The position numbers and the translations under genes are program-made. The notes beneath the pieces were generated by a model. That model had not been told where the DNA came from. It did no database searches and was given only the letters and a program-made list of their open reading frames with translations. Of a DNA stretch of 64,000 bases, positions 56,360 through 64,000 are shown one piece after another. The stretch is taken from positions 4,429,501 through 4,493,500 of the forward strand of contig NZ_CP096670.1 of NCBI RefSeq assembly GCF_023238625.1. The letters run 5' to 3'. Position 1 is the first letter of the stretch. Each line of letters opens with the position of its first letter. Source of the stretch: Agarivorans sp. TSD2052. GTDB taxonomy: Bacteria > Pseudomonadota > Gammaproteobacteria > Enterobacterales > Celerinatantimonadaceae.

Positions 56360-58040
56360 AGAAGCTAAGATAAACAATGAAATAGCATTACTTGAAAGAA
56401 GCTTTAAGGCAGGATCTATTTCATCTGGATTTAAGCTTTATGAGATGTATGACAATGGTGTCTTCGAAAAAAATTCTGATGGCAATATAATTTGCATCCT
56501 AGATAAGAGCCCAAAAATAGCTCATACATATTTACTAGATTGTAGACAATCACTTAATGATAATGAAAAAAATAACAGGCTTCATGTATCTCGATTAACT
56601 TTATCGGACTTCAGAAAATTCAAAACACTCAAAGTAAAGCTGAATAAAAACCTAACTGTTATTATTGGTGATAATGGTGCAGGTAAAACGACCATTATTG
56701 ACGGCATAACAAAATCTTTAAGTTGGCTTAGTGCAAACATTCTCAAAAAAGGGGGAGCTGGCCTTCGTGTTACAGATTATGATGTAAATATTGATTCAAT
56801 GAGCTTTGCTGAAGTTACCTTACAGACAAGCCTAAATAAAAACAGTCAATATTCAGTATCTTTATACAAAACAGCCAAAGGTGCTAAAGAAGCAAAAAAA
56901 AGTGAACTAGAGGCGTTCGAAGAATTAGGTGGACTATATAGAGTAGTAGATAATTACAATCGCACAAATAATAAAAGTGAGATTAATCTGCCACTTATTG
57001 TTAGCTATTCAGTGAACAGAACCAATATTAAGTCTAATAAAACCTTTGACTTAGAAAAAATCACCTCAGTTAAAATAGGCTCTAAGTATGATGCTTATGA
57101 GAATAAATCAATTGATGGCACTGGTAACTTTGATGAATTTTCTGAATGGTTTTTAGCTCTACACAATCTCTCAGGCGAAGATTTAAGCGTTCGCTTACAC
57201 AGTGCAAAAAAACGACTTGATGCACTGAAAGCTGTAGGAGCGGATAAAGACACTAGTGAGATTTTTGAATTATACACTACCGCTAAAGAAGAGTATGAAC
57301 ATCTCCAAAACGATTATGACAGTCGTAAATCTCACATAAAGAACCTTCACTTTGTAAAAAGCGCAATACTTTCAACAGTACCTGGCTTTACAGACATTTT
57401 TATTGAAAAAAACCCTGACTCAGGGAGGGCAGAGCTAAAAGTAACTGTAGACGGGAGGAATATTAATATATTTCAAACTTCACAAGGGCAGCATGTCTTT
57501 ATATCTATGATTGCAGATATCGCAAGGAAATTAGTTGCGTTAAATCCTAATATGGAGAACCCTTTACATGGCCAAGGAATAGTACTGATCGATGAGATTG
57601 AACTTCACTTACATCCTAAGTGGCAACAAAATATAGTCAATGTATTAGTAACCACATTCCCAAACATTCAATTTATAGTTACAACTCATAGCCCACAAGT
57701 CCTATCGACTGTCGATAAATCTTCTATTAGGCACTTTATTACAGATGAGAATGGTAATGTCCATTGCCCACCACCTAGGTTTCAAACGAAAGGGGTTAGA
57801 AGTGCTGATATCCTCGCTGAAATAATGGGGACAAATTCAATTCCAGATGTAGAGGAAGCTCGTAAAGTTGATAAGTTTTCAGAATTCTTATTAGATAATC
57901 AGAAAGATAAAGCAACGGAACTACTTAAAGAGCTTGAACAACATTTTGGTTCCGACCACCCTGTCATTCGAGATTGCCAGAGCAAATTAGACGTATTCGA
58001 AATGAAGGAAAGGATTAACCTCAAGAGAAAAGAGGGTTAA
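56352..58040 (+). CDS. PtuA-like ATPase of the retron system
   Basis: 562 residues from the ATG at 56352 (GAGG upstream; a TTG at 56340 is unlikely). It is an ABC/SMC-type AAA ATPase with Walker A GDNGAGKT (106-113), a degenerate signature TSQGQ (376-380), Walker B VLIDE (411-415) and H-loop TTHSPQ (444-449). A long helical insertion (about 260-335) resembles the coiled arm of PtuA/OLD-like proteins. In type I-A retrons this ATPase associates with the HNH protein and is held inactive by msDNA. Its start overlaps the RT gene. Confidence 0.92.
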   Translation: MSREAKINNEIALLERSFKAGSISSGFKLYEMYDNGVFEKNSDGNIICILDKSPKIAHTYLLDCRQSLNDNEKNNRLHVSRLTLSDFRKFKTLKVKLNKNLTVIIGDNGAGKTTIIDGITKSLSWLSANILKKGGAGLRVTDYDVNIDSMSFAEVTLQTSLNKNSQYSVSLYKTAKGAKEAKKSELEAFEELGGLYRVVDNYNRTNNKSEINLPLIVSYSVNRTNIKSNKTFDLEKITSVKIGSKYDAYENKSIDGTGNFDEFSEWFLALHNLSGEDLSVRLHSAKKRLDALKAVGADKDTSEIFELYTTAKEEYEHLQNDYDSRKSHIKNLHFVKSAILSTVPGFTDIFIEKNPDSGRAELKVTVDGRNINIFQTSQGQHVFISMIADIARKLVALNPNMENPLHGQGIVLIDEIELHLHPKWQQNIVNVLVTTFPNIQFIVTTHSPQVLSTVDKSSIRHFITDENGNVHCPPPRFQTKGVRSADILAEIMGTNSIPDVEEARKVDKFSEFLLDNQKDKATELLKELEQHFGSDHPVIRDCQSKLDVFEMKERINLKRKEG

Positions 58041-58043
58041 TAA

Positions 58044-58712
58044 GTGAAGAAGTTAGATCGCAATCTGGCGGAAAAGCCCATATTTCTCAATAATATATCT
58101 CACACCACACACACTTGGAAGAATATGACCAAATCTAGGAAGAAAAGTGTGTGGAAAGAGCTAGGGAAATTCCAAAATAAGCTCTGCGTTTATTGTGAAT
58201 CCGAAGCAGAAAAAGGAACTCATACAGGCCATATCGAGCATTTTTTCGACAAAAGCACTCATGTTCATCTAACTTTTGATTGGAGCAACTTATTCGGATG
58301 TTGCGCTTCAAGACTTCATTGTGGTCATTACAAAGATCAAGTTCTCCCTGGAGGAGTTAGGCGAACCTATAACACAAGCTTATTAATTAAGCCTGACACT
58401 GAAGATCCAGAAGATTACTTACAGTTCTTACCGAGTGGTAAAATTGAGAGCAAAAATGGCTTAGATGCTCTCTCTGAACAAAAAGCGAGTGAAACAATTA
58501 AGGCGTTAAACCTTGACGATTCATCATTGGAACGCTCACGAGAGCAGCAGATAACTCGATTTCAATCAAAAGTAACCACAGCTCTAAACTTCATCGACAC
58601 TGGAGATGAAGAAACTATAGCTTTAGCAATGATTGAATACAGAAATATAGAACAAGAAGCCAAGTCCGCCTCACATAGAACAGCAATAAAACAAGCCGTG
58701 ATCTGGATATAG
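58044..58712 (+). CDS. PtuB-like HNH nuclease, retron effector
   Basis: 222 residues from a GTG with AGAGGG eight bases upstream, three bases after the ATPase stop. The HNH fold is visible: CVYC (48-51), GHIEHFFDK (62-70) with the catalytic His, WSNLFGCC (80-87) with the Asn, and LHCGHYKD (91-98). In the related Ec78 retron, the PtuA-PtuB effector is reported to cleave a host tRNA when phage disturbs msDNA; the target here is unknown. Confidence 0.92.
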   Translation: MKKLDRNLAEKPIFLNNISHTTHTWKNMTKSRKKSVWKELGKFQNKLCVYCESEAEKGTHTGHIEHFFDKSTHVHLTFDWSNLFGCCASRLHCGHYKDQVLPGGVRRTYNTSLLIKPDTEDPEDYLQFLPSGKIESKNGLDALSEQKASETIKALNLDDSSLERSREQQITRFQSKVTTALNFIDTGDEETIALAMIEYRNIEQEAKSASHRTAIKQAVIWI

Positions 58713-58755
58713 TCAATTAATTCAGTGAGTTGATTAAAGATATCAACTCACTATT

Positions 58756-59877
58756 CTATTTGACTAAAGAAAGACTAGCTCTATATGGTTGATCTCCAAT
58801 CTGTGTGTTTTGGCTAACTAAAGATAAGCTAAAGAATGGATTATTGAATGTTAAATTCGAAATTTCATCTAATGGGAGAAATAGCTCATTACAGATATCT
58901 ACACGACGATAACCTTTGTCTTTTAAAGATATAAATACTTTTTCAAGTAAAAGAGATTTCTCACGTTGCTCTAAACCTTCAGGCTCACATGAGCGATACC
59001 CCTCTTTAGTTGCACTAATTGTAAGCTGTCGATATTGCCATTCAGTTAAACAACTCAGATCGTAAAGGCGCCTAATCATAGCCATCGCAGATACATTCCA
59101 ATTTTTCTTAAGAGCAAGGATATCTTTAAGCGCAGCGTTAGCATTGGGACGTACTTTTGCTAGAACACTACCCCTTGGCATCAGAAAAGCAGAAGCAAAT
59201 CGGTCAGCCTCTAACTCAGCCTCTCTACCCTTATTTTGACAACCATGCTTATGTAAAATAAGGTGAGCAAGCTCATGCGCAGCATCAAAACGGCTCCTTT
59301 CTGGAGTTTTAAACTGATTTAAAACAACAAAGGGCCTATCCCCTTTCCAAAAAGAAAACGCATCCACCTCTTTACAATCTTCTGACAATGAAAAAACTCT
59401 AACTCCCTTTGACTCCAGCAAGTGAATCATATTTTTAACTGAAAGCTCACCTAACGCCCATACATTGCGAAGCTCCATTGCTGCAACTTCAGGGTCATTA
59501 CGATTATCATGAGAGTAGTCTGGCAATTGAACCTTAGGTAAATTTTTAAACTTACTATCAATCCACTCTGATAACTCTAAGGCATTTACACTAGCAGCTT
59601 CCGTAGCTAGCTTTAGCCGACTAGACAACTTAGTTACTGCCCTGAAGCTAATTGATTCAGGGTCAATTGTTTCTGAAATGGCTTTATAGAAGAACTCAAC
59701 TGGATACCCTAAGGCTATAGCGAACTTCTGTATCATTTCGTCTTGGAGCTCGAATTGAGGCTGACTACTTTCATAGATAGAAACTGTTTTCGAGCTAATA
59801 CCTATCAAATCAGCAAATGCTTTTTTTGTTAGCTTCCGACGTTCTCGGGCTTGTTTTAATCTAGTGGGGATATACAT
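58756..59877 (-). CDS. XRE-ImmA/IrrE family protein (HTH plus zinc metalloprotease)
   Basis: 373 residues. An XRE HTH (about 5-60: KLTKKAFADLIGISSKTVSIYESS) precedes an ImmA/IrrE domain with HELAH (201-205) and a downstream acidic ligand in ELEADRFASAFLMP (about 221-234). A C-terminal part of about 100 residues has no known motif. Such proteins cleave repressors or antitoxins on a signal. It begins two bases after the 59880 gene, so the two are one unit. The layout recalls toxin-antitoxin defence pairs with a Zn-peptidase/XRE member, such as RosmerTA; this assignment is tentative. Confidence 0.88.
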   Translation of the reverse strand: MYIPTRLKQARERRKLTKKAFADLIGISSKTVSIYESSQPQFELQDEMIQKFAIALGYPVEFFYKAISETIDPESISFRAVTKLSSRLKLATEAASVNALELSEWIDSKFKNLPKVQLPDYSHDNRNDPEVAAMELRNVWALGELSVKNMIHLLESKGVRVFSLSEDCKEVDAFSFWKGDRPFVVLNQFKTPERSRFDAAHELAHLILHKHGCQNKGREAELEADRFASAFLMPRGSVLAKVRPNANAALKDILALKKNWNVSAMAMIRRLYDLSCLTEWQYRQLTISATKEGYRSCEPEGLEQREKSLLLEKVFISLKDKGYRRVDICNELFLPLDEISNLTFNNPFFSLSLVSQNTQIGDQPYRASLSLVK

Positions 59878-59879
59878 TT

Positions 59880-60560
59880 TTAGTTCATTGAAATATCTAA
59901 ATCGATATCATCAGAGAAGCCATCAGTAGCACTCTCATCAGTATCAATAATGAGGCCAGAATTGAAGTCGGACATATCTATCATGAAACGTTTACTAAAT
60001 CCATTAACGAAACCTTTTTGAGAACAAAAAACCGGTTTCGATAGCTCCGCTTTGATATCCAACCCTTCCGATTTTTTCTCAGCATTAAGCAATAAAAACC
60101 ACACATCAAATGGGCAATTATTCAGAGAGTAGTCTGGAAGGTCTTCAGGAAACATATCTATCTGGCTAATATCAGATGTTATCAGCCCAAAGAACTCTTG
60201 AGACCTTGGCCCTTTAGCTCTCATTGTTGAAGGGTATCCGCTAGATATACCAGCTTGCTCATCACCTCTACAAATGTGAATCGCAAACTTATTATCACTA
60301 TTTGCCGTCAATTCGATGTTATGTGGAGCTTCCTTCTTAAATCCAAGAGATTTCAAGCTCTGACGCAATGCAAGTGTTGCTTTAGCAGTTATTGTATAAC
60401 CTCTGTATCCCGCAGGCTCATCTGATGTCGTACTATTAAATGCAATGACAGCCTCACTTACCGCGTGCTTAATATGGTCTATCGAAACTCCCTTTTCCTG
60501 AAGAAAAGAATCAAGGGCACCCATGTCACTACTAATAATTTGATTGTCTATGTTCTGCAT
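59880..60560 (-). CDS. unknown partner of the XRE-metalloprotease gene
   Basis: 226 residues, soluble, with no signal peptide. A central GYRGYTITAKATLALRQSLKSLGF and AIHICRGDEQAGISSGYPSTMRAKGPRSQEFFG are the most conserved-looking parts. The C-terminus is very acidic (DTDESATDGFSDDIDLDISMN). No motif I know is present. It is two bases upstream of the XRE-ImmA/IrrE gene. It may be the toxin, or the substrate of the protease. A perfect 54-bp dyad lies 17 bases upstream of the start. Confidence 0.78.
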   Translation of the reverse strand: MQNIDNQIISSDMGALDSFLQEKGVSIDHIKHAVSEAVIAFNSTTSDEPAGYRGYTITAKATLALRQSLKSLGFKKEAPHNIELTANSDNKFAIHICRGDEQAGISSGYPSTMRAKGPRSQEFFGLITSDISQIDMFPEDLPDYSLNNCPFDVWFLLLNAEKKSEGLDIKAELSKPVFCSQKGFVNGFSKRFMIDMSDFNSGLIIDTDESATDGFSDDIDLDISMN

Positions 60561-60576
60561 TCTAAGTCCCGACTTT

Positions 60577-60630
60577 CATTCACTTCCTTTATTTTAACCT
60601 CATTTGAGGTTAAAATAAAGGAAGTGAATG
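60577..60630. promoter_or_regulatory. perfect 54-bp dyad, likely operator or RNA hairpin
   Basis: Two 26-bp arms (60577-60602 and 60605-60630) are exact reverse complements, separated by TT. It lies just upstream of the 60560 start and could be the operator of the XRE protein or form a very stable leader hairpin. There is no T-run right after either arm. Confidence 0.8.
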
Positions 60631-60665
60631 TGATTTTCTAAAAAATATCATTGCATAAAATCAAT

Positions 60666-60685
60666 TGGTGACAGGAATGGTGACA
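60666..60685 (+). repeat. integrase arm-type repeats, right end
   Basis: TGGTGACA at 60666-60673 and 60678-60685, the same motif as at the left end, 63-82 bases inside the right attachment repeat. Confidence 0.65.
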
Positions 60686-60747
60686 AAAAACCAAAAATTA
60701 CAAACATAAACTATTTAAAACAATAGTTTAAATCAAAATTACGCATT

Positions 60748-60770
60748 CAGATCCAGAACTTAGAATAATA
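60748..60770 (+). repeat. right attachment site (attR)
   Basis: CAGATCCAGAAC-T-TAGAAT-A-ATA. In the yicC frame it encodes QIQNLE and TAA, a plausible original end of yicC. Confidence 0.83.
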
Positions 60771-60852
60771 CTTTGAAGCACTAAGTAACCGTCTTGATAG
60801 GATGAAAAGGCTATGCTTTTAGATTCTAACCTAGCTTCATCAACACTGGGAT

Positions 60853-62817
60853 TCAATTCAACTCTAAAAAACCACAAGCTAACAAGTACTGATAAGTATC
60901 GGCATAATACTGAGTTGAACGAGTAGGATCCGCATCGTTGCCTTCAGGTATATAAATAACCATACCTTGACGCGCTCTAGTCAATAACACCCTGTAGGCA
61001 TTTTCCAGATAACGTTTATCTTCAATCTTTTTACGTTGCTGCCATTTGGTACCTTTAAATTTCCAATGTTCAAAGGTAGAACCGTTATAGCGAAAATCAG
61101 CATCCCAGCCAACTAAGCACCAATCTAGCTCTAACCCTTGGATATCAAACTCAGTAGCAGTGTCTTCTAAAAAATGGCAAGAGCGAATATCATCCTGTGG
61201 ATTCAGAAACCATGCCACCGGGTCGAAGCGATTTTTGACAAAAATCCCATCAGGCTTTAAACGGATTCCATTTGAAGAAGCAAGCATACCTTGGCTCTCC
61301 AATCCTCGAGACTTGCTCTTTAACCATGCCTTTGCCAGCGTTAAATCCCGGGTAATATAGAGCGGATATTGCTCATGCAGTGATTCAGAAATAGCTACGG
61401 CTTTATCAATTTCACCGCCAATGACAAAATGTACAAAGCTAGACAATGTTTCAGCACGAAATGAACGCATTGAGGTAGCTAGATGCAAACTAGGTAATTG
61501 CTTAACTTGTTCTAAATTCTCCTGCGAGACACCGTTGGATATGTATTCACCTGATAGTAATTGCTCTGAACAATACACATGCCAATGACTAAACCTATTC
61601 TTTAAGGCTTCAAGCCAACCAGCGAGTCCTGCTTCGCCGGTATTGATTTCTTGCCCACCACCAATCAAAGCAATGATAACCGCCCAGTCATCATGGCGAT
61701 CCATAACCTCGATAAGAAATGCTGGTTCCGACTTATCAAAATCATCTAGCTTGCGCTTTGATTTCATAAACTTGGATGCTTGCTCAGCATTCCAAGCCCT
61801 TTGCGCTTCATCAAAAATAACGACCTGCTCAGGCGGCTTGCTGCCATCAAGGGCTTGGTCTCTAAATCGATGTATATTTTGAATGAACTGCGAGGTTTGC
61901 CTGCGAGCGCTGGCTTTAGTTTCTCCGCTGCTACTGGCTTTATCGATGGCAAGAGCCTCTTGTAAAACCGTAACCAGTGGCCCATTACCACTGAGGAATA
62001 CGGCATACTCGTTATCCTCTGGCCGTGAATGCTTATTCGCGATATTCAATCCGACCAAGGTTTTACCCGCTCCGGGAACACCAGTAACAAAGCAAATTAC
62101 CTTTTGCTTGTTGAGTCTAGCTTCGTGGATTACTTCTAATAATTTGTCACTTGTTACGCCAAGATTGGTTACGTCAGCCTCTGTTTTTGCAATATCCTCA
62201 ACAGCATGTTGAGCATACAATGCCTGCGCAGCCTCGATAATTGTCGGTGTTGGCAGGTATCCACTCGCAGCCCAATCGCAAGCATCAAAGGTAGGGGCAT
62301 TACACTGTTGCGCAATGTCATCCACCAATGCGGCGATACCTTTACCATTAGTTAAAAGAGGTTTTGCTACTAAATCGCCCGCGAGAGCCAATTGGTTTGA
62401 GCCAATACTTGATTGCGTAGCAATAAGGATCGGGATGATTGGTTTGTTATGACTGCCGCGATGAAAATTCTTAAGGTCAAGTGCATAGCTATGTGCTTGC
62501 CGCTTATCAGCCTGCTGATACTTTAAGGTGCCAATCTTAAATTCCAACGCAAACACCACACCTCGGTAACACAAGACGACATCTGCGCGCTTGCCCATGC
62601 GCGGGATCATAAACTCAAAAAAGATGTGCCCTGCAGGTTCAGTGAGCATCTTAAATTCTTGTTGTAACAGCTCAACTTGAGACAGCCAAGCTCCTGTTTG
62701 TTCGTGCACCAGCTGCTGCGTATGGTTTGCAGTAAGCGCGCCAATGATGCTGTTATTACTGGCAGACATAAAATCAACCAGCTCAGCGCTATAAAATGCG
62801 CGGCAGCTACTCATCAT
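60853..62817 (-). CDS. PD-(D/E)XK-DUF2075 helicase-like protein
   Basis: 654 residues. The N-terminal region has a nuclease-type D-x12-E-x-K pattern (Asp79, Glu92, Lys94 in ADVVLCYRGVVFALEFK). The DUF2075/Schlafen-like P-loop part has Walker A GVPGAGKT (246-253), Walker B FDEAQ (335-339), and LLTRARQG near the C-terminus as helicase motif VI. It is probably a DNA or RNA helicase-nuclease. Its ATG overlaps the XRE gene stop by 11 bases. Similar XRE-DUF2075 pairs are common in defence islands, but their activity is not established to my knowledge. Confidence 0.85.
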   Translation of the reverse strand: MMSSCRAFYSAELVDFMSASNNSIIGALTANHTQQLVHEQTGAWLSQVELLQQEFKMLTEPAGHIFFEFMIPRMGKRADVVLCYRGVVFALEFKIGTLKYQQADKRQAHSYALDLKNFHRGSHNKPIIPILIATQSSIGSNQLALAGDLVAKPLLTNGKGIAALVDDIAQQCNAPTFDACDWAASGYLPTPTIIEAAQALYAQHAVEDIAKTEADVTNLGVTSDKLLEVIHEARLNKQKVICFVTGVPGAGKTLVGLNIANKHSRPEDNEYAVFLSGNGPLVTVLQEALAIDKASSSGETKASARRQTSQFIQNIHRFRDQALDGSKPPEQVVIFDEAQRAWNAEQASKFMKSKRKLDDFDKSEPAFLIEVMDRHDDWAVIIALIGGGQEINTGEAGLAGWLEALKNRFSHWHVYCSEQLLSGEYISNGVSQENLEQVKQLPSLHLATSMRSFRAETLSSFVHFVIGGEIDKAVAISESLHEQYPLYITRDLTLAKAWLKSKSRGLESQGMLASSNGIRLKPDGIFVKNRFDPVAWFLNPQDDIRSCHFLEDTATEFDIQGLELDWCLVGWDADFRYNGSTFEHWKFKGTKWQQRKKIEDKRYLENAYRVLLTRARQGMVIYIPEGNDADPTRSTQYYADTYQYLLACGFLELN

Positions 62818-63040
62818 TAGTCTTTAATTCAAATGCCAGTAGTGATGCTGGCGTCACCTTAAGTGCGTCAGCCAGTTTAAAGATGTTGAGTAAACTAAGA
62901 TTGCGCACCCCACGCTCTATGCCGCTGATATAGGTACGGTCTAGGCCGCTAGTTGCAGAAAGCTCTTCTTGGCTGATACCTATATCTAGGCGAATCTGGC
63001 GTACATGCGCACCAAAAGAGGTAAGAATTGATGTGTTCAC
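62807..63040 (-). CDS. XRE-family regulator paired with the helicase
   Basis: 77 residues, essentially one HTH_3 domain: ISQEELSATSGLDRTYISGIERGVRNLS (about 22-49). Small controllers of this kind, overlapping the effector gene, resemble restriction-modification C proteins. It likely represses its own promoter in the adjoining 400-bp intergenic region and limits helicase expression. Confidence 0.9.
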   Translation of the reverse strand: MNTSILTSFGAHVRQIRLDIGISQEELSATSGLDRTYISGIERGVRNLSLLNIFKLADALKVTPASLLAFELKTNDE

Positions 63041-63444
63041 GCTGGTAACTCATTGAACTATAGAGAACAACATAATCACTACCTGTAGCTTTTACGTCCA
63101 CGGACTATGAGTCACATCCCCTAAAAGCTCAAAACACTTTCTACCTTGCTTAACCCGCTAGATACATGCTGCGAATGAACATAGATAACTCACCGCTCCC
63201 TATAGATAAAAAATTGATAGAAGGTATGCAAATGCTTTTACGAGGCACAACCTATTTCTAATGACCTCAAATGACCGCTAAAACCCAAGCTTAAAAAGCG
63301 CTTAAATGCTCAATCGACTTTTTCATTTACAACTACAAACCCACACCCCACTACTGATGATTAGCGCAGTTGATTGGCAGGTGATAAGTTCGCTGCACCT
63401 GATTGAATATCGCTGTAACTAGGGCGCTTTCCCGCTTATTTATC
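63041..63444. other. intergenic region between the XRE gene and endonuclease I gene
   Basis: 404 bp, divergent promoters expected on both sides. No gene is seen. GAACATAGA at 63177-63185 partly resembles the attL core, but the similarity is too short to call an attachment site. A TATAGA motif occurs twice (about 63059 and 63219). Confidence 0.4.
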
Positions 63445-64000
63445 ATGTATTTAAAACACAAGCTAAACAGCCTACTAGGCTGTGTATTATCGCTTTGTCT
63501 TGGCGTTGCTCCTGTCGCCTTGGCCAGTGGCAACCAAACCATCGAGTCGTTTTCTACCGCCAAGCGCTTATTACTACAACAGGTATATGTTGAGCCCAAT
63601 GAGCGTAAAACGCTGTACTGCGAAGCAAGCTTTGATGAAAAGAAAAACCTGCATTTAAACAGCGGCTTTGCCACCAGCAAATATAAAAATCGCTTGGCCC
63701 GCTATGAAACCGAGCACGTCGTACCCGCCGAAAACTTTGGCCGCAGCTTTAGTGAGTGGCGAGACGGCCACCCCAGCTGTGTTAACAGCAAAGGTAAGGC
63801 CTATAAAGGGCGGCGTTGCGCCGAAAAGGTAAATAGCGAATATCGCTTAATGCAGGCCGACATGTATAACTTGTACCCAGCCATTGGGGCAGTAAATGCA
63901 GCGCGTTCTAACTATAACTTCACCATGCTAAGCACCCATAAATCTAGCTTTGGCAGTTGTGATATGCGTATAGAAAGCCGCAAAGTACAGCCGCCAGAAG
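63445..64000 (+). CDS. endA: secreted endonuclease I (EndA/Vvn family), 3' end cut by the window
   Basis: 185 codons are visible from the ATG at 63445. A signal peptide (SLLGCVLSLCLGVAPVALA) precedes the mature part. YETEHVVPAENFGRSF contains the EHVVPA catalytic histidine motif, followed by QADMYNLYPAIGAVNAARSNYNF with metal-binding Asn, and several cysteines for disulfides (CVNS, RRCAE, SCDMR). Vvn/EndA enzymes degrade DNA and sometimes RNA in the periplasm or outside. A minus-strand frame over the same bases is a shadow. Confidence 0.95.
   Translation, partial: MYLKHKLNSLLGCVLSLCLGVAPVALASGNQTIESFSTAKRLLLQQVYVEPNERKTLYCEASFDEKKNLHLNSGFATSKYKNRLARYETEHVVPAENFGRSFSEWRDGHPSCVNSKGKAYKGRRCAEKVNSEYRLMQADMYNLYPAIGAVNAARSNYNFTMLSTHKSSFGSCDMRIESRKVQPPE

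Larger units (their letters stand above)
49798..60770. mobile_element. integrative genomic island in the 3' end of yicC (about 11 kb)
   Basis: Bounded by 23-bp imperfect direct repeats (2 mismatches) at 49798-49820 and 60748-60770. It begins with a P4-type tyrosine integrase whose gene points inward, and repeated TGGTGACA arm-type motifs lie near both ends. Cargo: a three-gene unknown operon, an IS3-family element, a retron-PtuAB system and an XRE-ImmA/IrrE pair. No conjugation or replication genes are seen. The yicC 3' end is an established site for mobilizable islands such as MGIVflInd1 of Vibrio fluvialis, but the other genes of that family are not seen here. Confidence 0.87.

Noticed and set aside
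60577-60630. Long palindrome as a transcription terminator
   Set aside because: Neither arm is followed directly by a T-run and it lies upstream, not downstream, of the nearest gene.
63177-63185. Third attachment-site copy beyond the XRE-helicase pair
   Set aside because: Only nine bases match the attL core, so it could be chance; I cannot support a second tandem island from it.
63351-63680. 109-residue minus-strand reading frame
   Set aside because: It covers the start of endonuclease I, whose signal peptide and catalytic motifs are clear; antisense shadow.

Overview
The window looks like a chromosome segment of a marine gammaproteobacterium of the Alteromonadales/Vibrionales type; an Agarivorans-like species is my best guess, from gene content only. 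The evidence is an order close to the Escherichia coli kbl-tdh / waa (rfa) / coaD-mutM-rpmG-rpmB-radC-coaBC-dut-slmA-pyrE-rph-yicC segment, together with FabV, a peroxiredoxin-glutaredoxin fusion and multidomain c-di-GMP proteins.

Positions 1-14,250 hold metabolic and redox genes: two LysR regulators, a GST, a CurA-like reductase, a four-gene polyamine-type ABC transporter operon (3779-8109), a Prx5-glutaredoxin hybrid behind a good OxyR-like box, a lipoamide-dehydrogenase-like flavoprotein, a membrane GGDEF protein, fabV and a GNAT gene. Positions 14,640-18,610 hold rsmJ and a large sensor GGDEF-EAL protein on the minus strand.

Positions 18,740-39,050 are a large lipopolysaccharide/cell-surface locus interrupted by kbl-tdh and a TetR gene. 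It contains hldD, waaF, waaA, kdkA, several GT9 heptosyltransferase-like genes, GT2/GT4/GT25 enzymes, a GT4-NodB deacetylase fusion, a GtrA-GtrB-GT-C trio, and a TagD-like cytidylyltransferase facing a TagF-like glycerophosphotransferase. Positions 39,250-49,820 are conserved housekeeping genes, with an MscS channel, a K+ channel and a ferritin-like gene between slmA and pyrE. A perfect FNR-type box sits between the last two divergent genes.

From 49,798 to 60,770 an integrative island of about 11 kb sits in the 3' end of yicC. It is bounded by a 23-bp imperfect repeat, carries a P4-type tyrosine integrase and has TGGTGACA arm-type repeats at both ends. Its cargo is (a) a three-gene operon of unknown function (TIGR04255-like protein, HTH protein with an odd signal-like N-terminus, unknown protein) behind a GTGCAAA repeat array; (b) a complete IS3-family element; (c) a complete retron of the RT + PtuA-like ATPase + PtuB-like HNH kind, with a recognisable msd hairpin; and (d) an XRE-ImmA/IrrE metalloprotease gene with an unknown partner behind a perfect 54-bp dyad. 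Just outside the right att copy lie an XRE regulator and a PD-(D/E)XK-DUF2075 helicase, then the start of a secreted endonuclease I gene that runs off the window. The yicC site therefore looks like a defence-island hotspot. The operon in (a) is the best candidate for an undescribed system.
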